A stretch of DNA of 64,000 nt, taken from Channallabes apus (Eukaryota; Chordata; Actinopteri; Siluriformes; Clariidae). Below the pieces are notes generated by a model. That model was not told where the DNA came from and made no database searches. It was given only the letters and a program-made list of their open reading frames with translations. How positions within the stretch are numbered: position 1 is the first letter of the stretch; every line of letters begins with the position of its first letter. This document shows positions 1 to 11,800 of the stretch, one piece after another. Where the stretch lies: contig CM060118.1 in the NCBI GenBank assembly GCA_030522415.1, forward strand, positions 16,000,651 to 16,064,650. The letters run 5' to 3'. The position numbers and the translations under genes were made by a program.

Positions 1-1233
1 TACTTGTTAATGAATAAAATAAACATCTTGGAATTATATAACATTCAATTTAAGAAGTCCAACCACAATTCTGATCCTTATTAAAGTCCAGGCAGATTCT
101 ATGTTGTTTAATGATAACAATATGACAATATTCAGTAGTTTGTAAATATAAAAGAAAATATATGCATTAAATATATTCTTTAAAAAATCAAGAGAATTGT
201 CAAGTTCAGAAACACTTTTGAAATTTGTATTTCTTAAAAAACTTTCTTAAAAAAACATTTTTCTCTGCAGAGTTTGTGCGGATGATGTCTCGCTAAACCC
301 TACAACTTAAGAAGAATCAGTAAATCTGCTGCATCCTGCTATGGAGTTATTACAAATATTACTCGTCTAAAGGGAAATGACCTGATTTATTTCATGTGAA
401 ATATCTAATTTACGAGTAAGTGGTGACCACTTCTATAATTATATAGTTATAAACACATAATTCTCTTGCAGTGCAGGTTAACATTGAAAACTTTATATCT
501 AATATCACACCTTTAAAATTAAATTTGAAATACAAACTCAAAGTTAAAACATTATGTACTATGGTATTAATGTACTTTATACACTTATATACTTACAAAA
601 AATTCTATGATATCCATATTTTAGATGAAACGACTGATTTCACATAGGTCACATGACCATAATGAGTGTAGTGTTAGAGGACAGATGGGCTGTAGCTTTC
701 TCCTTCACAGTTCACTTGGATTATCCTGTATGTTTTCTATCAAAATTAATCTTCTCTTTCCATGATCTCTGTTGTTCTAGTACAGCCCATGTAATATGAT
801 TCAAATGCCTCATTGTGTTTATTTATTTTCTCAGGTCCCGTGCTCAGTAGAACTCCAGGTTAACACAATCCTATCTGATTTCCACTGTTAAAATAAACTA
901 CTAATATTTCTGTGCCCTTAGCCTCATCCATGAAAGATTCAATATGAATTAGAATAGATTCGAGAGAAGTGCTATTTACATGGATATTCAAATAGAAGTT
1001 CAAATGCATATTTTATTTCCAAAATATAAATACAGGTATCGATTAATACACAGTGCAATATGCCTGATGTTGGCAAACTGGCCCACTCTTTGAATTGGCA
1101 TGATATACCATATCATGGCTAAGCTTTTTTTCCCTGAGCTGTTATAATTGCATTTACAATTGACCAGGACAGATCTACCAGGGTTGAAATTACTTGTGAC
1201 AAAAGTGGCATCCTGTGACAGTGGCACATTTAA
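1..1233. other. AT-rich intergenic DNA, nothing recognised
   Basis: I see no gene-like reading frame, splice-linked exon or clear repeat boundary here. Only short frames with no recognisable motif are present. The segment ends where the 3' end of the adjacent LINE begins. Confidence 0.5.
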
Positions 1234-3460
1234 GTTCAAAGTTCAAATTTATTTCTAAAGCACTGAATAAAACAACAATGTTGACCATAGTGCTGTACAG
1301 AGAATAACACAATAAACAGCAAAAGACAGATAAAAGACAGAGTATACACATATATCTAAAATATCTAAAATAGAGTTTAAAGAAGAAATACATGACACTA
1401 ACACCCTTCACACTTATTTTTGATCTAACGCTATCATAAAAAAATATGTCTTCAAATGTCTTTTAAACTGGCCAAGCGTAGGAAAGTACCTAATATATGA
1501 AGGCAAGCTGTTCTATAAGTTAGGGGCGGCGACCGCAAAAGCGCGATCCCCTCTAGACCTCATCTTAGACCGAGGAACAACAAGAAGTTTCTGTGATTGA
1601 GATCGTAATAATCTCGTTGACTTTTGTTCCTGGATTAGATCAGCAATATAAAACCATGTAAAGATTTGAAAACAAATCATAAAATTAAAAAATGTATCCT
1701 AAAAGTAACAGGCAACCAATGCAATGCTTTTAACACCAGAGTAATATGCTCGAATTTGCAAGTGCTTGTAAGCAGTCTTGCAGCCGCATTCTGGACCATC
1801 TGCAGTCTATCTAAGACTTTATTTTGAGCACCATAATATAGCGAGTTACAATAGTCTAATCTCGAAATAATAAATGCATGGACTTCCTTTTCCTAATCTT
1901 TCTTGGATAAAAAGGGCTTTATTTTGGAAATCATCCTCTATTTAAAAAAGCTCGTTCTAACGATTTCATTTATTTGCTTCTCAAATTTAAGTGCACTATT
2001 ACAAATCATCCCCAGATTTTTTACATGATATTTTTTAAACTGGCACAAAGGACCCAGCTTAGATTCAACTGCGTTATCAAGTTCGGAAGGACCAAACATA
2101 ATCAATTCTGTTTTCGATTCATTCAGGCTCAAAAAATGTAATAGACATCCATGCCTTAACTTCATTAAGACAAGCCAGCAATCTTTATGGCAGTGGAGTC
2201 ATTTGACTTAAGTGGTATATACAGCTGTGTATCATCTACATAGCAGTGAAATGACACACTGTATTTACGAAGAATTGGACCCAAAGGAAGCAATAAACAG
2301 AAAACAGAAAAGAGCAGTGGTGCTAAAACAGACCCTTGTGGAATGCCACATGATAACGGTGATGAAATTGATGTACATTCACCCATACAAACAGAGAAAC
2401 GTCTATTTAGGAGGTAGGACTTAAACCAATTTAAGGCATTTCCAGAGATGCCTACACATGTTTCAAGCCGGGAAATAAGAATATGGTGGTCAATCGTGTC
2501 AAACGCTGCCTTAAGATCCAGCAGCAATAGAACAGTCACATTCCCTTGATCGTTGTAAAAAAAAATAAAATCATTAAAAACCTTCAATTACACGGTTTCT
2601 GTGCTATGGTGCTTCTTAAAACCCGACTGAAATACTTCACCAATATGATTTTCATCAATGAATGACTCCAGTTGAATCAGAATACATTTCTCTAAAATCT
2701 TTGCCAGAAATGGAAGTTTTGAGATTGGTCTATTTCAGATTTTCTTTTTTCAACAAAGGCTGAACTACAGCATGTTTACAATACTCTGGCACAATCCCTG
2801 AAAGTAAGCTTTTATATTATTATAGAAACCATATATGGGCCGACCGATTCAATGATTTGCTTTAACAGAGGTGTCGGAATAATATCTTGAGGAGCAGAAG
2901 TAGGCTTTAGCTTAAAAACAATATCGTTAAAAGTAGCAGTAAAAATAGGCTCAAGTTGCGATAAATTAGCAGTGATTTCTAGTGCATTCAAAGGAACATA
3001 TGTACACTGCTGTATATTATTCCGAACCTCCGATATGCGATCGACAAAGAAGTGTAAAAAACTTTCACATAAATCAACAGATGAAGCAGCAGGTGCCTCT
3101 AATTTAGGATTCAGAAAAAGAAAAAGCTCATCCTAGCAGATTTTACAGCCCGTTGAAATTTAGACAACGAAACTTTCAACATTTCATAGGAGATTTGCAG
3201 CTTATCTTTCTTCCATTTCCGTTCACATCTTCTACATTCCCTTCTTAGAGACCTAATTTGTCTGTTTAACCATGGAGTTGGTTTGTGCTTTCTATGTACC
3301 TGCCTTAGAGGTGCTACCTGATCAAGTGTATCCAAACACCTAGAATTTAAAATATTAGCCGTCTAATCCACACTAAGATGGGGTGATAAGAGGAACATTT
3401 TTATATTTTGCAAAGAGTCCACAAAAATTTCATTAAAATCCCCATGTGTAGTCACTAAGG
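1234..3460 (-). mobile_element. L2/CR1-like non-LTR retrotransposon, 5'-truncated and broken
   Basis: On the minus strand, 2587-2165 encodes a reverse transcriptase core. Motif A reads LDLKAAFDTIDH, motif B reads SCGIPQGSVLAPLLFS, and the catalytic box is CYVDDTQLY. The piece at 3335-3111 is the basic linker before the RT, with TPWLNRQIRSLRRECRR, and 2165-1938 is the C-terminal RT/thumb part with LNESKTELIMFG. These blocks lie in the correct order but in different frames separated by stops, so the ORF is dead. No endonuclease domain is visible beyond about 3460, as expected of 5' truncation during target-primed reverse transcription. The plus-strand sequence near 1236 (TTCAAAGTTCAAATTTATTT) looks like the repeat-like 3' tail. 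The L2-type assignment comes from the RT wording and is inference; CR1/Rex relatives are alternatives. Confidence 0.8.
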
Positions 3461-4690
3461 TCTTCATTGGGTTTGTTTATGGAGACTGAGTAGGTATGTG
3501 CTTGGTGTTATGCACCTGTTCGACATTGGGTGTGGCTGAAACCTGTGACACCTGATCTGATTCGGCTTTTGATGTGCTCATCAGCTCATTATCATGATTT
3601 TGAATGCTGAGAGCAAAGGAAGCAAACAGGCCATGGCGAAATGATAAGATAAAACAGTGCAATATAGGGAAGTAAAACCACAATGTCTCAACAAGAGAAG
3701 CACTTGCGAAATAAGTCTCACCCTTAAAAAATGAAGAAAAAAAAAAACCTCGGAAAACAGGGGTGTTTTTTAAATTATTATTATAATTATACTAATAATA
3801 ATAAAAGACAGGTGTTTGCTGTAATGTTCCTGCTGAATTCAGATCAAAAGTGTGATTGATCTAAGTGTTAATATCTTATGCATTAAGGTACATAGGTAGT
3901 TAGAACATGTAAAGTATTTTAACATTCACATTAATGAGTGAAGTAAGTATAATATATAGTTTAATATATAGTATATAAAGCTTGAGTATAATTTTTTACT
4001 AAACTTTTAAGTGTTATCTTTATTATCTGACTGGTGCGGTTAAATCCCTGTTGTATAATTCAAAATGTTTTAGTGAGTGGTTGCAAGGACTGTGTGTTTT
4101 CTTTATGCTGCCTCCATACATACATCAATAGTTCCCAATTTTCTATTTTATTCTATGCTAAATGATTTATTCTATCCTATCTGCTGTATAGACATTGACA
4201 TGACATGACATGACAGAAGTACCTTTAAAAAACATTATGCTACTATTATTTTTGTTGATAATTACATTCGAGGTGTATATCAAAGTCAAACAAATTACAG
4301 AAATATTACCTTATTACCTACCAGATTATGTAATGCTTTGTAATATAGGGAGGAAAGTATCTGAACTATCCATGTTGTGTTTCACTTTGTAGCCCGTTGT
4401 TTAGAAGCAATTTGGAACAACCTAAAAGCAGTTACTAAGGAGACCAAGTGTTTAAGATGACAACATTATCAGATGTGTTTTCATGCTTAAAGTGCTACAG
4501 TGAGTGCTTTTGTATGTAGGTTTTGGCACTACATGTGTGGATTTATGGTAAGTAATGTTGCCTTTACCATCTTTAAGTCGGCGTGATGATGTCAGATGCA
4601 AAAGGTCCATACACAGTACAAATAATATTCTATTCTGATACCAGTGTCCATACAATATATCTCTCATTTAAAAAATGCATTTATAAAATA
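3461..4690. other. AT-rich spacer, nothing recognised
   Basis: Only short frames without family resemblance are found. There are A/T homopolymers and short TATA-type simple sequence near 3780-3980. No gene or bounded repeat can be supported. Confidence 0.45.
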
Positions 4691-5231
4691 TACACTACCG
4701 TTCAAAAGTTTTAGATCACTTTCTAACTCCATGATGGTTCCTGATTTTTATTTAAGGAATGCTGAAGGCACCCAAAAAATGCATTAATCTCCTTTGAACA
4801 GTTGATATTGAGATGTTTCTGCTACTTCTGCTCTGTAAAGACTTCATAACGCCTCTAATCTGAGGTGCTGTTAATTGGTCATTTTTCAGCCTGATAACTC
4901 TAAATGAACTTCTCGTCTGGGTGCAGTGGTAGGTTTTGGTCTCGCCCTCCTGGGATGGCCTTCATGAGAGCCAGTTTCATTATGGTGCTTGACGGATTTT
5001 GCAAATGCACTTGACAATACTGTTCTTGCAAGAACTATTACAGAAAGGCTGACCTGTGTCTTAAAATAACAACTAACTGTTGTTTTTGTTGTTGTTACAT
5101 AATTACCTAATCCCATATGTGTTATTTTATAGTTTTGAAATCCCCAGTATTGTTGTAGAATGTAGAAAATAAATCACTAAACAAAAACAAAGAAATTTGC
5201 AAGTGATCTAAAACTTTTGAACGGTAGTGTA
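4691..5231 (-). mobile_element. Internally deleted Tc1/mariner-like element with 30-bp perfect TIRs
   Basis: The ends at 4691-4720 and 5202-5231 are perfect inverted repeats of 30 bp, starting TACACTACCGTTCAAAAGTT. TA dinucleotides lie at both outer edges, as expected for Tc1/mariner insertion. The minus-strand frame at 5116-4886 contains a stretch like the N-terminal DNA-binding part of Tc1 transposases (SVKHHNETGSHEGHPRRARP). No DDE catalytic region is present, so this 541-bp copy is non-autonomous. The perfect TIRs suggest a fairly recent insertion compared with the other DNA transposons here. Confidence 0.85.
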
Positions 5232-5881
5232 TATAAATTAACTTATCTATTTATTTATTTTACTTGAGAGTTAATAAATAAATAAAATATAGGAGAGAGA
5301 AAAAAAATCAATCCTATTTCCATTTTTCAATCCAGTGCACTGTGTGGTCCAATTGGCCATTTGTTACAGGAGCTGAAATGCGATATGTTTTATATGATTT
5401 ACAAACCACAGGTTTTTTCTGGTATGTTTTTATTTAATATTTGTTTTGCTGACACTTGCATAATATAAGGTGTCAGATTTAGATACGAAATCAACTTATA
5501 TGCATATGACCATTGGCTGATTGGCTGCAGCACAGATTTGTTCAGTACAAATAGGCATCACTGCAAGGGCTGCTTAATGTGTAATTTAAGTGTACAGTAT
5601 ATATAAATGTTTTCTGTCTGTTTACTTCTCATTTCATCATGACTTTACATCTCATGTCAATAACGTCTTCTATAATAAACCATATTCACAAAAGACAGTG
5701 GTATTGTGGCATTTTAATACAGATACATTAAAAAAAGGCCGTTATTCATAATAGGAAAAAAATAGATTTTATGGTTCTTAATGTTTTTTTTTTTTTTTTT
5801 ACAAATATCTGTTTGTTTTTTTCAACTAATCAAAATAAATGTAATATAAATGTAATTTTTGATCATGAAAACTGTCTGGTA
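5232..5881. other. 3' flank of slc43a3
   Basis: This AT-rich stretch downstream of the slc43a3 stop probably contains its 3' UTR. A minus-strand AATAAA lies at 5434-5429, about 450 nt past the stop, and is a possible polyadenylation signal. A T tract lies near 5780-5800. Nothing else is recognised. Confidence 0.35.
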
Positions 5882-8800
5882 CTATAGTGTAGATTCTCTT
5901 TTTGAAGAATCGGCATGCTCTATGCCCTGTGTCTTTTCTCCCTGAGTGGCCAACGTCCTGCAGTGGCGGAAGACATTCAGAGGATGGATGAAAGCCAGTA
6001 GCGTCAGAATGGTCAAAATAAGGTTCACCTTGAACAACAGTAAAGATTAGAATGAATGTGAATATTCATGTAAACCTGGTCCTCCAGGCCTAGATCTGAA
6101 AACCATTGATGTAAATGATCATGATTATGGCTACAGTATCTCTATGATTATGTTCTGGTATGTTTAGCACATTTTGGTGGCTGATCTGGTCACAAAATGA
6201 GCCAATATGACTTACATAGAAGGGATCCCCTCCAAAAGCTTTGACCAAAGCAAGACAAGGATACTGCAGCAATGAGACCACAGCTGAGAGGGACATTATA
6301 AGACCAAACAGCTTTCCAAAGTGTTGGATAGGAAACCTGGGATACAATTAAAATCTAATTTGCAAACTTTTACCTCCATAAATTTTCTCCAAAACTCATT
6401 TTCATACTGGTTCACTCACGCGATGCTGATAAAAGCAGCATTCCCACCATACAGGAAAGATCGATTGAGGACCTGCAGGACAAATGTGACATACTGCAGA
6501 GGAAGAACTGGAATGGTTGAAAAGACAGAGAATAGAAGACATTGCATAGAGGTGAGGAAGAGGGACAGGATGGATGCACGCAAGTCAGCTTCTTTCTCAT
6601 TCTCTCCTAAAAAGCATGGCCAAGAAAAGGAAGAGATATTTTTTTAGAGATTTTCCTAATATCTGGCTATATTAATATTTTGAGCAAATTTTGTTACCAA
6701 CCTGGCTTCAACCCCTTCCGCTTATGTCTGTCCATTAACAAGCCATTCCAAGGAGCACAGAAAATCCCAGTCAGTTGAGTGAACGCAAAAGCATTGGTGT
6801 ATCTGCTAACTGTGCAGGGGGGGGAAGAAATTTAAGAGAAAATTTATGTTTAAATTTATACCTGGAAATAACCAGTATCAGCAACAGTCACCAGTATTCA
6901 TAAGCCAGTACTACCAAAGAAAGTAGGTTAAGGTCTATTTTGCAGCCTTTTTCCAATTAGCCTCAAAGACAAGTGGTTTTCTTATCCCCACACAACTGTT
7001 TAGTCCTGATCCTTTCAGTTCTTGCCGACCTGTTCATGTGGAAATGCTCTTACTTTCACTATTAAACATAGCTGTGATTTCTACTGTTGATTTTTATAAT
7101 GTAAATTCACCAAGTCACCATTGATCATAGTTGTTCATTTTGTTTCTGATCACGTTTATTGACAGGTTACCCTTATACTAGGTTTTAATAATCCATTGGA
7201 CAATACTTAACCCAATTCCAAAAACAGCAATAGAAGGTCCCTGGTTCGAGCCCCAGTGAGGCCGAGCTACCACCCTCAACTGCTCAGACATAACCGGGTG
7301 TTGATCTAGCAACATGACCCCATAAGAAACTGCCACTGAAAGGATGAATATGTCTCCAGGGAGGAGAGAATTTGTTGCCTGTGGTTCCTGATGCCATGTG
7401 GGCTGCATGGTTACATAGTGGTCAACACTGTGTGGTCGAGGTGTGTGTGTGTGAAGTTTGCTTGTTTTCCCCATGCTTGGTGGGTTTCCCCCAGGTCCTT
7501 CGGTTTCCTTCTACAGTCCAAAGAAATGCAGATAGGGCTAATTGCCATTTCCAAATTGCCCGTAGTGTGTGAAGACTTGTGCACTGCAATGTATTGGCAC
7601 CCCATCCAGGGTGTACCCCGCCTAATGCCCTGTGTCCCCTTTGATAGGCTGCAGCCTATTTAACCTTTTATAAGATGAGCGGTATAGAGAATGAATGACA
7701 GTAAAAATAGCTGTATTAAGTGTTTTGCAAAGAAAATAGCCTGCGTACCCAAAATTAGGTTTAAATGATTTGTAGACAATACGGTCTTTTTACAGTCTTT
7801 AAAGGTCTTTACAGTAGTAAAATGGATGTATATAGAAAATGTATATAGAAAAAATTTATATAGAAATGTATAATCATAATAACTGTACAGTACTTAATAG
7901 AGCGACAAAGGGAAATCTGAATAAACAGAGTGTCACGTTTTATGCGTGTTCTGTTGTATATACAGCTGGTTCATTACCGACAGGCTTTCATTTCCCAATG
8001 ACACTATTGGAATTTTTTTCATGGTTGATGCCAACACTGATAAGCATCGAAGAAGACAGAAAACTGATATTTGAAACTGATATGCATTAGCAGCAAAAAT
8101 TACAATCCTGGTGTCAATATTTAGAATAACACAAACTCCTACACAAAACTTGGTTGAAATGCCTTTAAGCCTTTGTTTAACTCTAGAATTCCTGGAATTT
8201 TTTGGCTCGAACCAACCAAGCAGCCCCTTCTACTCCTCACACAAGCTGGGCCTTGCCTTTTCAGAGCTGTTAATGGCTTTTGTTATGTAGATTTAGGTTA
8301 TCACACCCACTGAAATAACCCCCAGCCAGAAATCACACCTTGAACTCAGCTCTAGAGTTGCGGAGTCTGCAGTTTCCAATGCTCTGCATGGTTATAAGGA
8401 ACAAAGAATATGTCGTTTTTGTGCATATATATATGTAGTATTTATGCATACATGTATGTAATTTATATTACTGCTTGTTTGCGATATACTCGCTAGCACA
8501 CACAGATACACATCGTTATTTTTTTCTGCATGACAATTTCCTTATATTTTTGCATTAAATAAACATCAGGTCCAAATTTATACTGTGAAAGTAATTAGTG
8601 ACTCAATAATAAATACACTGCATGCTATATTTAAATTAGTTTTTTGACTCACTCAATTGTATCAGAGAGAGCTAAACACGCTTGTGCTCTGTTATAATGA
8701 GTGCGCCCATATGCATGATCCTGAGCACAGGGCTGTGTGCTTAGTCCACTGCTGTTCTGACTCACAACCTGACGACAAGAACGTGGGGAGGCTCATTATC

Positions 8801-11800
8801 AAGAACGATGATTCAGCATACAGAGAGGAGGTGCAGAGGCTAACAGACCAGTGCCTACGACCTGTCTCTAAACATGGACAAAGCTTAAAAGACGGTAGTT
8901 GACTTCAGAGCAAAACAGAAGGACGAGTGAACATTGAGAGCTCCTCCATGGAGAATATCAGATGGTGATTAGGTGGGAGAGAACCGCAAATGGGCCCTTA
9001 ACACTTCATACTTTCAGAAAGCCAGCAGCATCACTGCTTTCCGAGAAGGCTCAGAAAACCTCATCCAAATCCTATCCTCAATATACATTACAGAGGGACT
9101 ATAGACAGTATCCTGAGTAGGATGTGGTAACTGCACTGTCTTGAATTACAAGAACCTGCATTAACTAGTAAGGACATTTAACTTTCTCCCCCCATCACAG
9201 ACATTTGCACAACATGAGGCATATGAAAATCGACCAGCATTGTGGAAGACCCCACACAACAATCACACAAACATTTCACCCTCTAGCAAAAGGTACAGAA
9301 GCATTTGGGCCCACATAACCAAACAGACTCCTCATTAAGGTTCTGGAACGACAACATTACATTCAACAAACTCTCTTACTGTTTTTTTTTTCTCTTGAGC
9401 TGGCTGCTAAATCACTAAACAAAATACTGTACTGTAATATGGCGGCCACGGCAGCTTGTTATGTTTCCACGTTTGGCACTATATTACAATATAACATCTT
9501 TTCTCTTTGTACTTCAGTCACCCTTGACCTTTGAACTGGTCAGCTTTGAACGGCCATTTCCTGTGCCCAGTGTTTTGAAGATTTTAGTCGATTGTACCAT
9601 ATCACACTGTTTGCACTTGCCTGCTCTGTAACCTTGTGTTCAATATAGTATTGTGATAGAATGTATGTTGTTTCATGCTCTATCATTTTCCTGGGTAAAC
9701 ATTGTTCCATTTCACTGTGTACTATTCCTAGTGGATATGCTTGAAATGACAATTAAAACCACTTGAAGTACAGTATGAATACTGAATGATGTGTTTTATA
9801 TAGTTTCAGGGCTATTTACCAGTGGCTGGATCTTGGTTTGCCAGTCGGGTGAGCATTGGGTTCAGCGTTCCAATGAAGAGGTAATGACGCAGCTGCATGA
9901 CTGAAAGCCATACCAGATGCCATAGAAAGAACCAGGATAAAACACAGCTCTTAAAGCTGCTGTCTGGAGAAAGAGGGAGTGCATGAGTGAGATTGGTGTT
10001 GATAAGGACTAAGAGAGAGTACAAAAAGAGCTGGTAAGTAGGCAGTCTCAGAAAAGATCGTCTTTGATAAGGGCCTTCCATTTTTGTGAGCTTGTCCCTC
10101 AAAAGAAGTGAAATAGTAAGCAGTACCTTTGCTTAAGCTCTCCTCCTTAGGAAGCACATCATCAGGCTTTTGTGGTTCACTGTCTCTGCTTTGGTCTTGT
10201 TTTTCTCTGTCTGTGGTAAAATCTATCTCCTGCTTCCTCTCATGCTCTTTAAGATTGTAGCTCTTTGACTTACGACAGCTTATCCTGAGCAGAAAAAAAA
10301 AATACTTAGAAACTAAGTCTTGCTTAGAGGTTATTTGAAAACCAATTAATAAATATATAAAAATATATATATTTACCCATAAGTGTAACTCTCTGGGATT
10401 GGGTAAGGGATATGTGATTTGGGTAAAAGGAAGAGAGTTCGCAGGAGATGAACGATACTACAGGCAGACAGGAAGATAAAAGTGGACTGAAGAGAAATCC
10501 CTTGCTCATACAGGACCTTAGTGAAAGGAAATTGAGGATGTTTATGAAATCTGCTTGAATGCGGACAACCATTAGATGTTAAAATAAAAGCAATGCAAAC
10601 ACATGAAATCAATCAATAAGGACATGATACTTATGATGTATTTTTACATATGTATGCATGTTGATATGTGACCTAAGTGCTTTGCATTTAGGTCTGTTAC
10701 TTACTTTGATGACAAGGAAAACTGCAGATGAGGAGTCAAAAGCACCGTTATAAAGAGTAATGATAGTCGAGCGATGAGTACCAAAAAGGTTTCCCACCTG
10801 GTGAGGTACATTTATAAAGCAATAAAGCACTTGTTTTATGAATAAGTCCATAGAATATAAAGTCCAAATGTGTTGCTATATACTGTATATATTCCATTTA
10901 ATACCTGTATGTTTGTTAGAAGTAACAAAATGCCCCCTACAGCGATGAAAGACAGGGCAGGGAAGAGCAAAAGCGGGAGAGCTGTAGGGAGAAAAAAATA
11001 ATTACGGTGAAATTATTTTAATAAACTTAGATGGTTAATTGAGGTTATGATATGAATGTCCTAGTTTTGCTTCTTACCTTTACTTGAAAATGCCACAAAC
11101 AATGTCCCTGAACTATAAAGGAATCTGAGGGGGGGAAAAAGAATAAATGTTGGGTGCGTCCTGATATTAAATCCTGTAGTATACTGTATTTGGTGTGATA
11201 TTTTTGGGGATTTTGTAATTTTGATAACCTATATTTAGAAAGAACTGGGGCACCACATCTACAGTACAGTATATGGCCACATGCTTTCGATTCTAAACAC
11301 ATGCAGGCACACTGCACCATACATTATCTCCAGAAAGTGCCAGTGTAGCTGCATGTTTTTTTTTATAACACATGAGCAGTTGTTCACTTTTGACAGCAAC
11401 ACTCAAGCAAGTTTTTTCTGTTTAACTATGATATATTACACATTAAATGTATAAGAAATTAAACCACGAGCTAAAATATCTCTCAACTATCATCAAAGCA
11501 GAAGTAATCTGGTTCATTTTTCTAACTTTCAAACTTCAGAGAGATTGCAGTACTTTTTCATTTCATAGTCAACCATAACATTACAACCACAGACATGTTA
11601 CGTAAATAACAAGGCAGCAAGTGGACAGTCTTTGAAGTTGATGCTGGAAGCAGGAAAAAAAATGAGAAGAGTAAGGATCTAACTGACTTTGGCAAGTGTT
11701 AATTGGTAGATGATTGGGCCTCCAAAACGGCAGGTCTTATCAAGTGTTCCTGGGTTGCAATGATCAGGACCTACCAAAAGTGGCCCAAGGATGAACAAAT

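Noticed and set aside
7178..7663. Overlapping open frames on both strands
   Set aside because: They lie inside SINE-like repeats within a slc43a3 intron and show no protein family resemblance.
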